Source of the DNA: JBGPGW01 sp046349515
GTDB taxonomy: Bacteria > Pseudomonadota > Alphaproteobacteria > CADEGL01
NCBI GenBank assembly: GCA_046349515.1
Contig: JAXMCE010000003.1
Span: 62,001 to 126,000 of the forward strand
DNA: 64,000 nt
Direction: 5' to 3'
In this document: positions 51,238 to 59,677 of the stretch, piece by piece
Layout: each line of letters opens with the position of its first letter
How positions within the stretch are numbered: the first letter of the stretch is position 1
Translations under genes and position numbers: made by a program
Notes under the pieces: generated by a model
The model's database searches: none
Told to the model about the DNA's origin: nothing
Seen by the model: the letters and a program-made list of their open reading frames with translations, nothing else

Positions 51238-52407
51238 ATGGCGAAGCTCACCGATTTCATGGACGCGGCGGACCTCGATGCGCTCTTGCGCCCTACGGAC
51301 AGGGCGGAAGGTCTCCCCGGGCGGGCCTATGGCGAGGCTTTCTACGCGCTCGAGCGCGAACGCCTGTTCCCGCACCTCTGGGCGCCCATCGGCGTTGGCG
51401 CGCGCGTGCCCGAGCCGGGTGACGTGCAGCCCGTCGACTATGCCGGCTGGCCGCTCCTCATGGTGCGGGACAAGGATCGCGCGATTCGCTGTTTCTACAA
51501 CGTGTGCCGCCATCGCGGCATGCGGCTCGTGCACACGGCATGCACAGAGCAAACGTCGATCAGCTGCCCCTGGCACGGCTGGACCTACGGCCTCGATGGC
51601 GCGCTCATCGCGACGCCGCGCCTCGGTGGTGAGCGGGACAGCAAGGCCGACGGATTCGACCGCACGACCTTGGGCCTCAAAGAGGTGCCGACGGGGCAGT
51701 GGCTCGACTATGTCTTCGTCAACCTCGACGGGAACGCTCCTCTGCTTGATGCCCAAGTGGGGCCGCTCAAGGCCCTGCTTTCGGGAATCGAGCTCGAGGG
51801 CCTCGAACATGGCGGCGAGTCCTGGTCCCACAGCTATCCCGGCAATTGGAAGATCGCCGTCGAAGGCGCCATCGAGGACTATCACCTTCCGTGGGGACAT
51901 GCCGACGCCGTGCGCGACGTTCTTTCCTACAACGAGCGGATTGATTGCGGGCCTGGCTTCGCGGCGATCTCCCAGAGGATGGAACTGAAGCCCGGCCGCG
52001 AATACGGCGTCGCGACGCGCAACCGTGACCTACCTTCGATTCCGCGCACGCCCGCGCTCGAGCCCGACCGCGGCTACATCATCAATCTTTTTCCCGTGGG
52101 AATCATGGCGGTCATCCGCGACCACGTGATGCTCGGCCTCTTTACGCCGGAAGGGGCGGACCGCACGCGAATCGAGTTCGATCTCTATTTCCCGCGTTCG
52201 GTCGCGCGCGATCCAACCCTTGCGCCCGCGCGCCGGCGCATTATCGACGGCTGGGCACACATCGCGGGCGAGGACACGCGCTTCGTCCGCGGCGTGCAGA
52301 TGAACCTGGCGGCGCGCGACGCCGCGGGCATCGCGACGCGCTTCTCGCCCTATTGGGAGACGGCCATCCACGCCTTCCAGGCCATGGTTGTCGACGCGGT
52401 CCGCTGA
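51238..52407 (+). CDS. Rieske non-heme iron oxygenase, alpha subunit (second copy)
   Basis: 389 residues. Rieske cluster: Cys90 and His92 (CRHRG), Cys110 and His113 (CPWHGWTYG). The mononuclear iron site is AIEDYHLPWGHAD with Glu213 or Asp214 and the facial His216 and His221. The N-terminus contains the DRAEGLPGRAYGEAFYALER block and VPEPGDVQPVDYAGWPLLMV. This is distinct from the first copy (31993) and closer to a carnitine/aromatic-acid monooxygenase type. No reductase is adjacent. It starts 12 bases after the DUF1634 stop and so may be co-transcribed with the exporter genes, and ends convergently 4 bases from the SDR stop. Confidence 0.9.
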   Translation: MAKLTDFMDAADLDALLRPTDRAEGLPGRAYGEAFYALERERLFPHLWAPIGVGARVPEPGDVQPVDYAGWPLLMVRDKDRAIRCFYNVCRHRGMRLVHTACTEQTSISCPWHGWTYGLDGALIATPRLGGERDSKADGFDRTTLGLKEVPTGQWLDYVFVNLDGNAPLLDAQVGPLKALLSGIELEGLEHGGESWSHSYPGNWKIAVEGAIEDYHLPWGHADAVRDVLSYNERIDCGPGFAAISQRMELKPGREYGVATRNRDLPSIPRTPALEPDRGYIINLFPVGIMAVIRDHVMLGLFTPEGADRTRIEFDLYFPRSVARDPTLAPARRRIIDGWAHIAGEDTRFVRGVQMNLAARDAAGIATRFSPYWETAIHAFQAMVVDAVR

Positions 52408-52411
52408 GGCC

Positions 52412-53182
52412 TCACGCCACGCTCTCGGTGTGACCGTCGACGGTAAGCGCCTGGCCCGAGATCCGGTGGCCTTCGGGCGAAGTCACGAGCATCACGAGCG
52501 AAACGACGTCGTCGGCCGTGATCCATTCGCGCATGGACGAGGCCTGGGTGTATTCCTTTCTCAATTCCTCGGCCTTCCGGCCCTTCGATCGTGCCTCGTT
52601 CGCGAGCACTTCCTCCATGCGCTGGCCTTCGACGGGCCCGGGGCAGATGGCGTTCACGTTGATGCCGAAAGGACCGAGCTCCATGGCCAGGGTCTTGGTC
52701 AGGCCGATGACCGCCCATTTCGCCGCGACATAGGGTGCGCGGTGCCGGTTGCCGAAGAGGCCCGAGACGGAGGAGAAATTGACGATCGAGCTGCGCCCGG
52801 CCGCTTTCAGCATCGGGATCGCGGCACGGCAGCAAAGGAACGGCCCGTCGATGTTGACGCCCATGCAGCGCCGCCAGTCCTCGAAAGTGAAGTCCTCGAC
52901 GGACGCGACGGCACCACCGATCCCGGCGGCATTGATGAGGATGTCGAGGCCGCCGAGCTCGCGCTGGGCCATGTGGAACAGCTTATCCACGTCGCCTTCG
53001 GAAGAGACGTCGGCCCGCATGGTGAGGAGCGCCGGATGGGCCGCTTTGGCCTCGGCCAAGCCCTTCTCGTCGACATCCGCGGTCAGCACGCGCGCGCCGG
53101 CAGCAAGATAGCGCTCGACCGCGCGCCGCGCGATGCCGCGGCTGCCCGCAGTGATGACGACGCGCTTCTTCTCGAAACTCAT
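52412..53182 (-). CDS. Short-chain dehydrogenase/reductase
   Basis: 256-residue classical SDR. The NAD-binding motif is VVITAGSRGIARRAVERYLA, in which the usual T-G-x-x-x-G-I-G is shifted to TAG and the last Gly is Ala, an unusual variant. NAAG is ILINAAGIGG; catalytic residues are Ser in NFSSVSGLFG, Tyr and Lys in PYVAAKWAVI, and the cofactor-loop block NVNAICPGPVEG. The C-terminal YTQASSMREWITADDVVSLV and ISGQALTVDGHTESV are normal. The start ATG 53182 follows GGAGAG. It lies 78 bases downstream of the LLM oxidoreductase on the same strand. Substrate unknown. Confidence 0.88.
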   Translation of the reverse strand: MSFEKKRVVITAGSRGIARRAVERYLAAGARVLTADVDEKGLAEAKAAHPALLTMRADVSSEGDVDKLFHMAQRELGGLDILINAAGIGGAVASVEDFTFEDWRRCMGVNIDGPFLCCRAAIPMLKAAGRSSIVNFSSVSGLFGNRHRAPYVAAKWAVIGLTKTLAMELGPFGINVNAICPGPVEGQRMEEVLANEARSKGRKAEELRKEYTQASSMREWITADDVVSLVMLVTSPEGHRISGQALTVDGHTESVA

Positions 53183-53260
53183 GTCACGCTCTCCTTTTTG
53201 ACGATCTTGCTGCTTGTGATGGGCGTCCCCGCACGCGCACGGTTCGTGCCGTCGGCCGGC

Positions 53261-54214
53261 TTAGATGTGGGCGATCACCTCGTCGCGGAATCGGCGGAGG
53301 TTGTCGAGGGACGCTTCGATCGTGGGGCCGAGGAGGCCGAAATCGACCTGCTCGACGCCGAGCTCGCGCAGCGCCCGGATGTCGCCTGCGATGTCGCGCG
53401 TGCCGCCCGAGAAGAGCCGACGCTCGCCCCCGACGGTCTTGGGTTGGACGGCGTCGCCATGGAGATGGCAGCGATAGCCGAGCGTCACGTCCGCGGCGTT
53501 TCGGCCGGCCGCGCGGATCTCGGCGCGAAGGTCGTCGATCCGCGCCCTGTAGCGCGACAGCGTGTCGAGGGGAAACTCGGGATTGACCCCGATCGGATAC
53601 CACCCATCGCCGAGGCGCGCTGCGCGACGGAGCGCAGGCCCGCTCTCGCCACCGACCAGGATCGGCGGATGGGGCTTCTGGACCGGCTTGGGCGCGAAGG
53701 TGATGTCGCGGAAGTTTACATATTGCCCGTCGAACCGGGGCGCCTCCTTGGTCCACAGCTCGCGAAAGGCACGAATGTACTCGTCCGTCGCCACGCCGCG
53801 CTTCTCGAAGGGTGGTGCTCCGATCGCCTCGAACTCCTCCTTAAGCCAGCCGGCGCCACAGCCGACCGACAGGCGTCCGCCAGAGAGCACGTCGATGGTC
53901 GCGAGGATCTTCGCCGTCAGCACGGCGGGCCGGTGCGGCACCACCATGACGGCCGTGAGGAAGCGGATGCGCGAGGTCTTTGCGGCGACGAAGGCGATGG
54001 CAGTCAGCTGCTCGTGGCGCTCGCCGCGCGAGGCGCGCGGGAACTCGCCCGTTTCCGAATAGGGGTAACGCGCATGGATATCGGCCGGGATGATGATGTG
54101 ATCGCTGAAGGTGAGGCTGTCGAAGCCGAGCCTTTCGGCCTCAAGGGCGAACCGGGTCAGGTTTTCGGGACTGGCCTGTGGCCCGCCGATGGGTGCCGTG
54201 GTGCCGATCTTCAT
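53261..54214 (-). CDS. LLM-class flavin/F420-dependent oxidoreductase
   Basis: 317-residue luciferase-like TIM-barrel oxidoreductase. FALEAERLGFDSLTFSDHII is the family opening; TSRIRFLTAVMVVPHRPAVL and LSVGCGAGWLKEEFEAIGAP follow, and PHPPILVGGESGPALRRAAR is the late barrel motif. ATG 54214 follows GCGGAAAG, and the in-frame upstream ATG 54265 has no clear ribosome site. Such enzymes include alkane- and alkanesulfonate monooxygenases, which need reduced FMN, and F420-dependent reductases; the two cannot be separated by reading. It precedes the SDR gene by 78 bases on the same strand. The nearby TauE exporter makes a desulfonating role possible (inference). Confidence 0.85.
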   Translation of the reverse strand: MKIGTTAPIGGPQASPENLTRFALEAERLGFDSLTFSDHIIIPADIHARYPYSETGEFPRASRGERHEQLTAIAFVAAKTSRIRFLTAVMVVPHRPAVLTAKILATIDVLSGGRLSVGCGAGWLKEEFEAIGAPPFEKRGVATDEYIRAFRELWTKEAPRFDGQYVNFRDITFAPKPVQKPHPPILVGGESGPALRRAARLGDGWYPIGVNPEFPLDTLSRYRARIDDLRAEIRAAGRNAADVTLGYRCHLHGDAVQPKTVGGERRLFSGGTRDIAGDIRALRELGVEQVDFGLLGPTIEASLDNLRRFRDEVIAHI

Positions 54215-54355
54215 CTTTCCGCCCCGTTGTGCTGCTGAATTGCCGGCTCGCCCTGCCCGGACCACAGGCTAGACTAGCGGGGCCGGGTGTGGCCGACGAG
54301 TCCGGCGGAGCGGCTCCGTCGCTGCCCTGTCGGTGAGCAAGGATGGAGGAAGTCC

Positions 54356-54772
54356 GTGGCAAAGGTGGTCGAGACGTGGCGTGGCGTCGCCTATCCGTGG
54401 TTCTGCGACAGTTTGGGCCACATGAACACGCAGTTCTACCAGATGATGTTCGATGGCGCGACGTTCCACTTCCTCTCCCTCATCGCTTCATACAATGCGT
54501 TGGCCGGGCAGCAGCGGAGCTGGGCCGATGTGCGCTACACGACAGAATACAAGCATGAAATTCGCGCCGGGGCGCTCCTCATCGTGCGCAGCCACCTCGT
54601 GCGTGTTGGTACCAAGTCGGTCGAGTTCATGCACACGATGTCGAATGCCGAGACGGATGCACTCCACGCGACATGCAGTGGGGTTTCAGTTCTGTTCGAC
54701 CTCGCGGCGCGGAAGGCGCTCGCACTCGACGAAGCGATGCGCGCGCGGGGCGCGGCGCTGCTCGAAGGCTGA
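54356..54772 (+). CDS. 4HBT-type acyl-CoA thioesterase
   Basis: 138-residue hot-dog-fold thioesterase. The active-site block is AYPWFCDSLGHMNTQFYQMM, which has the D-x-x-G-H-x-N-x-x-x-Y form of the 4-hydroxybenzoyl-CoA thioesterase group. The rest reads RSWADVRYTTEYKHEIRAGA and THMTMSNAETD-like sequence (here MHTMSNAETDALHATCSGVS). GTG 54356 follows GGAGGAAG, whereas the longer frame to 54287 has no signal. It stands alone on the plus strand between LLM and the unknown protein, convergent with the latter (13 bases). It may release an acid from a CoA ester made by the nearby synthetase. Confidence 0.82.
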   Translation: MAKVVETWRGVAYPWFCDSLGHMNTQFYQMMFDGATFHFLSLIASYNALAGQQRSWADVRYTTEYKHEIRAGALLIVRSHLVRVGTKSVEFMHTMSNAETDALHATCSGVSVLFDLAARKALALDEAMRARGAALLEG

Positions 54773-54785
54773 AGCAGACCGCCCT

Positions 54786-55877
54786 TCAGACCCGGCGAAC
54801 GGTGAAGCGCCAAGGTGCGTTCGCTCCACCCATCGACCCGGTCGCGTCGACGACGACGCCCGGGCAGTCATAGGCGATGACCGTCGACCACGCGCGGGCG
54901 GCGGCGGCCTCGATAGCGCGCGGGAGCGGCGCCGAGGGCGGCGCGAATTCACCGACTTCGTGCAGGCGACTGCGTCGAATTGCGACGGTGATCCCTTTGC
55001 CTGCCGATTCGGTTCGTTCGATCTCATCCCCCCACGCCTGGTGCCACGCGGCGCAGAGAGCCGCGGCGCGGGCTGGAGATGCCTCCGCGCTGCTGCCGAG
55101 CAAGCCGTGGATCCGTTCCCGATTCTGGAGGAGGGTGAGCCGCAGCGCATACTCGAAGAGTGACGCGGCCTCGCTCTCGCCGAGCCGGTCGATAAGCCAG
55201 TAGAGCCGACCGCCCACATAGGCGACCGAGAAATTGCGCCAGGCTTTGGCCTGCCGATCGAGCGGCCAGACGGCGGGATCGAGATCTATCGTGCGGAGCT
55301 TGAGCCCCGGCGGCATGCCTTCCTCAAAACGCAGCTGCAGCCGCTCGGACGGTTTGAGCGTGCGGTGCGTGTCGATGAAGTAGCCCGCATCGCAGGCGTC
55401 GCCGCGCGGGACCAGCGTGGTCATGACGTAGGCAAGTCCCGGATTGCCAAGAAGCTGGCCGTTGTTCGCGTGCCAAGCCTCCATGGTCCGGATCAGCATC
55501 TCGGGCCGGATCGCAGCGACCGCGACGCTCGGGGTCCAGGGACTGTCGATCCAGTAGGGCGTGTCGTAGACGACCCACGCCTTGTCCGGCGATTCCTCCG
55601 CGTAGCGAACCCTGAGCCCGCCGAGGTGGTTCGACAGCACATGGAATTTCGCGCAGCGCACGGCATCGGAGGGCTCACGGTCGAGGCCGAGCTTCTTGAG
55701 GCCCGCAAGGAAGAAATGCTCCTGATGGGAGCGGAGGACCCGGAATTGGACCTCCTCAGCCGCCTCATGGCCATGCTTGCGAATGGCCGCGAGGGTGAGC
55801 GCATTGTCGACGCTGAAGGCGAGGCTGCCGCCCAGGCGGCAGATTTGGTCGATCGGAAGCGTGGTCAGGTCAGGCAT
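54786..55877 (-). CDS. Conserved-looking protein of unknown function
   Basis: 363 residues, no signal peptide or membrane segment. Visible features: MPDLTTLPIDQICRLGGSLA, a segment with many charged and aromatic residues (RVLRSHQEHFFLAGLKKLGL), KFHVLSNHLGGLRVRYAEES, VVYDTPYWIDSPWTPSVAVA, then PGLAYVMTTLVPRGDACDAG and FIDTHRTLKPSERLQLRFEE. The repeated aromatic and Pro-rich turns suggest an enzyme, and the layout is somewhat like the hydrolase proteins found beside acyl-CoA synthetases, but I do not recognise the family. It starts 14 bases downstream of the acyl-CoA synthetase stop on the same strand, so it is probably in its operon. Confidence 0.7.
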   Translation of the reverse strand: MPDLTTLPIDQICRLGGSLAFSVDNALTLAAIRKHGHEAAEEVQFRVLRSHQEHFFLAGLKKLGLDREPSDAVRCAKFHVLSNHLGGLRVRYAEESPDKAWVVYDTPYWIDSPWTPSVAVAAIRPEMLIRTMEAWHANNGQLLGNPGLAYVMTTLVPRGDACDAGYFIDTHRTLKPSERLQLRFEEGMPPGLKLRTIDLDPAVWPLDRQAKAWRNFSVAYVGGRLYWLIDRLGESEAASLFEYALRLTLLQNRERIHGLLGSSAEASPARAAALCAAWHQAWGDEIERTESAGKGITVAIRRSRLHEVGEFAPPSAPLPRAIEAAAARAWSTVIAYDCPGVVVDATGSMGGANAPWRFTVRRV

Positions 55878-55891
55878 CGTGCGTGATCTCC

Positions 55892-57574
55892 TCAGCGCCT
55901 CGCGGTGGTGAGTGCGGCGACGAGGCGATGTCTCTGGATCTTGCCCGAGGCCGTCGTCGGCAGCTCGGGTATGAGCTCAAGCCGCTGCGGAAGCTTATAG
56001 GTCGCCATGCCGGTCGCCCGCAGAGCCGCCGTGATGGTCTCGAGCGTCACCGGCACCGAACCGTCCGCGACGACACAGGCGCAGCAGATCTCGCCGAGCC
56101 GTTCGTCGGGCAGACCCACGACCGCCACGGCGCTGATGCCTTTGATCTTCGCGATCTCGTCCTCGATCTCCCGCGGCGTGATGTTCATGCCACCCCGGAT
56201 GATGATTTCAGATTTCCGTCCGACGATCGTCACGTAGCCGTCGGCGTCCATCGTCGCGATGTCGCCTGTCTGCACCCAGCCGCGATGAAATTTTGCGCGC
56301 GTGCGCTCGGCATCCTTGAAATAGCCGAGGCTCAAGCCTGGTCCCGTGACCCAGAGCTCACCCGCCGTTCCCCGCGGCAACGAGCGCGCGTCGTCATCGC
56401 GAATGTCGCAGGTCATCCCGCCGAGAACCATTCCGTCGGTATCGAAGCGCTTCTGCAGCGGCGAGGAGGGCGCATTCAACGTTGCCACGAGCGTCTCCGA
56501 CTGCCCATAGAGGCGCAACACATTCACGCCCTTCGCGGCTGCCTCCATGACGACATGCGGGGGAATGGGCGCTCCACCGCAGCCGAAGATCCGGAGGCAG
56601 GAGATGTCGATTCCCTTCGCATGGGCGGCCTGCAAGAGGTCGGTGAGAAAGACGGTCGCCGCGAGCGTATAGGTCGGACGCTCGCGCTGTATGATGGCGA
56701 CGGCGTCATCTGGATTCCAGCGATCCTGCAGGACGAGCTTCGTGCCGTGGAAGAGGGCGATCCGTATGCCGAAGCTGAATCCGGTCGAATGGCCGACGGG
56801 CGATGGCATCCAGACGACCTCGTCCGTGCCCATGCCGAAGGCGTTCCACACGGCACGGATGTTGTAGTTGAGCGTCTCCTCGGTGTGCATGACGGCCTTG
56901 GGCGCGGCCTCGGTTCCGGAAGTGAACAGGATGACGGAGACGGCCGTGGCCTTCGGTGTGCGGGCGCAAGGCCGATCCGGCCATGATTCAAGAGCCGATA
57001 ACCAGCGCGACGGCGGCGAGGAGCCGTCTTCCGGAACATCGACGATGACCGGCAGCAAGGCATGGCCGATGTCTCGCGCGATGTCGGCGGCCAGCGCGCC
57101 ATGGGCGAATCCGCGGTAATGATCGGGGACGAACACGGCCTTGGCGCGGGTCAGCCCGAGCATGTAACGCAGCTCTTTCGCCCGGTAGACCGTCAGCATC
57201 GGGTTGACGATTACGCCCAATTTGTTGGCGGCGAGCGCGATGATGGCCGCTTCGAGGCAATTGGGCAGTTGGACCGCGATGACGTCGCCTTCGTCGATGC
57301 CATGGGCTACGAGCCAGTGGGCAAGACGGTTCGATAGAAGGTCAAGTGCGCGGTAGGTGGTCCTGCGCGTGCCGCCCAGATCGATGATCGCCTCGCGATC
57401 CGGCGTCGATTGGGCGTTCGCGGCAAAGCGCTCGCCGAGGCGAGCCCGATCCCATAGTCCCGAGGTGCGATAGTGACCATGGAAGGACGCGATGTCGTCG
57501 GCAAGCGCAGGATCCATGCACGGGGCGGTCGGCTCCGTCTGTCGAGGTGCGGTATGATCCGGGCGCCCTGTCAT
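55892..57574 (-). CDS. AMP-dependent acyl-CoA synthetase
   Basis: 560-residue ANL-superfamily acid-CoA ligase. The P-loop block is SVILFTSGTEAAPKAVMHTE, the adenine/substrate block LRLYGQSETLVATLNAPSSP, the hinge region MDADGYVTIVGRKSEIIIRG, and the C-terminal catalytic Lys in PTTASGKIQRHRLV. ALYG-type fatty-acid motif residues are absent from WVQTGDIAT, so a medium-chain, aromatic or short substrate is possible. It starts at ATG 57574 with a short polar leader; ATG 57517 is an alternative. It is the first gene of the pair with the unknown protein and is divergent from the SDR at 57.9 kb across a 313-base gap. Confidence 0.9.
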   Translation of the reverse strand: MTGRPDHTAPRQTEPTAPCMDPALADDIASFHGHYRTSGLWDRARLGERFAANAQSTPDREAIIDLGGTRRTTYRALDLLSNRLAHWLVAHGIDEGDVIAVQLPNCLEAAIIALAANKLGVIVNPMLTVYRAKELRYMLGLTRAKAVFVPDHYRGFAHGALAADIARDIGHALLPVIVDVPEDGSSPPSRWLSALESWPDRPCARTPKATAVSVILFTSGTEAAPKAVMHTEETLNYNIRAVWNAFGMGTDEVVWMPSPVGHSTGFSFGIRIALFHGTKLVLQDRWNPDDAVAIIQRERPTYTLAATVFLTDLLQAAHAKGIDISCLRIFGCGGAPIPPHVVMEAAAKGVNVLRLYGQSETLVATLNAPSSPLQKRFDTDGMVLGGMTCDIRDDDARSLPRGTAGELWVTGPGLSLGYFKDAERTRAKFHRGWVQTGDIATMDADGYVTIVGRKSEIIIRGGMNITPREIEDEIAKIKGISAVAVVGLPDERLGEICCACVVADGSVPVTLETITAALRATGMATYKLPQRLELIPELPTTASGKIQRHRLVAALTTARR

Positions 57575-57887
57575 TCGACATGCCTCGCCACCTGCGCGCC
57601 GCTCAGGGCGCCGCTTGGCCGTTCAGTGTCGCCACTCGGATGGGCCTTCAGGGGTGGCAATGTCGCAGCCCGCGATCGGGGGCTCTTCGTCGTCTCGGCT
57701 CGCATGGAACGATCGTCGTGCCTGCGCTTGGACGGATAGTATGTAGAAGACGAACGCGTGAAACAAGGCGCCCCCGTCCGTAGGCCGGTTCCGACCAGCG
57801 TGCTGTCATGGCGTAATGTTGCGCGCGAATCGGGAGAGCGCCGCGCGGCGGCGCGCCCAGACGAACCGTCACCGTATAGGAGGGATC
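57575..57887. other. Gene-free stretch between divergent synthetase and SDR genes
   Basis: No frame with recognisable content. It must carry divergent promoters. A GC-rich inverted repeat, roughly GCCGCGCGGC near 57841-57855, stands out but its role is unclear; no strong -35/-10 pair was identified. Confidence 0.4.
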
Positions 57888-58751
57888 GTGGAGTCGTTCT
57901 CGGAAACTTCGCCTTTGACTCGGACGGCCAACGCCGGGAAGGTCGCTCTCGTTACGGGGGGTGGCACGGGCGTCGGCCGTGCCACGGCGCTTGAGTTGGG
58001 CCGGACGGGCGCCAAGGTCGTAATTTGTGGTCGCAGGGCGGCGCCGATTGATGCGACCCGCGACGCGTTGCAGTCCGCGGGAATCGAAGCGCTGTCCGTC
58101 ACAACGGATATCCGCGAGCCCGACCAAGTCGATCGCTTGCTCGATGCGGCCCTCGACCGCTTCGGGAGGATCGATATCCTCGTCAATAACGCCGGCGGCC
58201 AGTTCATGGCGCCGGCCGAGGAGATCAGCCTCAAGGGCTGGCGTGCTGTCCATCGGGTGAGCGCCGATGCGGTCTGGGATATCACGCAGAAGGTCGCGTT
58301 GCGGTCGATGATCCCCAATCGTTCGGGTGTGATCGTCTTCATCGGCTTCAGCCCCCGCGTCGGGACCCTCGGGCTCTCCCAGGCGACCGCCGCGCGCGCC
58401 GCGGTCGAGTCGCTGGCGCCCGCGCTGGCGATGGAATGGACCCGCTTTGGGATCCGCGCGGTCTGCGTTTCGCCGGGACATATCGACAGCGAGGGCATGC
58501 AGGCCAACTACGACAAGGCGCTGCAGGCGGAGTGGCAGCAACAGGTTCCGATGAAGCGCTTTGGTCGGCCATCCGAGTGCGCGACGGTCATCGCCTTCCT
58601 GACCTCGTCCGGCGCGTCCTACGTGACCGGCACAACGGTCATTGTCGATGGCGGTGCCGGCGCGTGGGGCATTTCCGTGATGCCGCCGGATCTCGTGCCG
58701 CCGGGCGAGACGCCGCCGCCCGTTCCTTGGGCCGCCGCGCCCCGAAAATAG
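57888..58751 (+). CDS. SDR-superfamily enoyl/dienoyl-CoA reductase-like protein without the YxxxK motif
   Basis: 287-residue SDR fold. GTG 57888 follows GGAGGG by 4 bases. The cofactor motif VALVTGGGTGVGRATALELG and NNAGG (ILVNNAGGQFMAP) are intact. The catalytic region reads VFIGFSPRVGTLGLSQATAA and RAAVESLAPALAMEWTRFGI, so Tyr-x-x-x-Lys is replaced by Gln-x-x-x-x-Arg-type residues. This resembles peroxisomal trans-2-enoyl-CoA reductase (PECR) and dienoyl-CoA reductase (DECR) proteins, whose equivalent segment is AARAGV-like. The C-terminal tail is Pro-rich (PPDLVPPGETPPPVPW). Its neighbours include acyl-CoA synthetase and beta-oxidation genes, which agrees. It is divergent from the synthetase gene. 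Confidence 0.82.
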   Translation: MESFSETSPLTRTANAGKVALVTGGGTGVGRATALELGRTGAKVVICGRRAAPIDATRDALQSAGIEALSVTTDIREPDQVDRLLDAALDRFGRIDILVNNAGGQFMAPAEEISLKGWRAVHRVSADAVWDITQKVALRSMIPNRSGVIVFIGFSPRVGTLGLSQATAARAAVESLAPALAMEWTRFGIRAVCVSPGHIDSEGMQANYDKALQAEWQQQVPMKRFGRPSECATVIAFLTSSGASYVTGTTVIVDGGAGAWGISVMPPDLVPPGETPPPVPWAAAPRK

Positions 58752-58787
58752 GAGCAGCGTCCGCGGCTCGTTGAACCAGGGCCCGCG

Positions 58788-59606
58788 CTAATGCTGCCCC
58801 TGCATGAGACGCAGCAGCGTGTTTCCGTCGGAGAGCTTCCGGCCGTTCGCGGCATAGGTGGCGTTCGTCCGCGGATCGTAGAACGCGACGAGGACGCGGT
58901 TGGCGTTGAGCGCGTCGATCCGTCCGCTGGGCTGCACCACCGTATAGCCGCGCAACGCTCCGGACGCGTCACGCACTTCGGCGAGCCCGCTTGGCTCCGC
59001 GCGCGCCGCTTGCGGGCCGATCGCTTGGGCGAGCTGCTGGAACGCGAGCGTGAAATCGCTGGGCGGCGCGCCGCCCGCGATCGCGCCGCCCGCGACCGCG
59101 ACGTATTGCCCTTGGCCCACGGTCGTCTTCTGGCCGCCATCGCTCGCGAGCTCGACCGAGCCGCTGCGGACGAGAATCTCCGTTGATCCGGTGCCGACGC
59201 GAAGGTCGAAGCTCGTGCCCCGGATGCCGAGCGTGGCGTTGGGCGTGCGAATGGTGATGGCCTTGCTCGCGCCCGAACCCACGAACCGCAAGGCTCCTTT
59301 CGTCAGGTCTGCCGCCCCGGACAAGGTCTTGCGGTCCGGGTCGAAGACGAAGGAATCGAGCGCGAGCGCCGCGCTTTCCCCGACGAACAGATCGGTCTTG
59401 TCGACAAAGACGATATGGACGGCGCTCTTGGGCCCGGTATTGATCTGCTCGTTGGATCGGAGGGCGGCGCGCGCCTCGATCCGGTAAGCGAGCGCCCCGC
59501 CATAGACGTCGCGGACGACCTTTTCGGCGGTCGCGATGTCGCGGCTTTCGGCGGCGATCGCCGGGAGCGTCGCGACAATCGCGAAGAGGCATGCGAGCCC
59601 TCGCAG
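58788..59606 (-). CDS. FecR-domain secreted protein with an apparent CTG start
   Basis: 272 residues from CTG 59606. The protein reads LRGLACLFAIVATLPAIAAE, a signal peptide with Ala-x-Ala before AESRD, then the FecR-type domain: EARAALRSNEQINTGPKSAV, KGALRFVGSGASKAITIRTP, then PNATLGIRGTSFDLRVGTGS and ILVRSGSVELASD. The tail includes LAFQQLAQAIGPQAARAEPS and NATYAANGRKLSDGNTLLRL. The frame has no ATG, GTG or TTG that would start it; CTG 59606 follows GGGGAG by 8 bases. It is the last gene of the minus-strand two-component group and overlaps the kinase's end region only slightly. In exported form FecR domains sense or bind a surface partner; its role here is unknown. Confidence 0.75.
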   Translation of the reverse strand: MRGLACLFAIVATLPAIAAESRDIATAEKVVRDVYGGALAYRIEARAALRSNEQINTGPKSAVHIVFVDKTDLFVGESAALALDSFVFDPDRKTLSGAADLTKGALRFVGSGASKAITIRTPNATLGIRGTSFDLRVGTGSTEILVRSGSVELASDGGQKTTVGQGQYVAVAGGAIAGGAPPSDFTLAFQQLAQAIGPQAARAEPSGLAEVRDASGALRGYTVVQPSGRIDALNANRVLVAFYDPRTNATYAANGRKLSDGNTLLRLMQGQH

Positions 59607-59677
59607 TGCGTTCGCTCCCCGGCGAGCGCGCCGGCCCTGGCCGTCACGCCCGAGCGACTGCGCGCGTTCGCCGTGCC

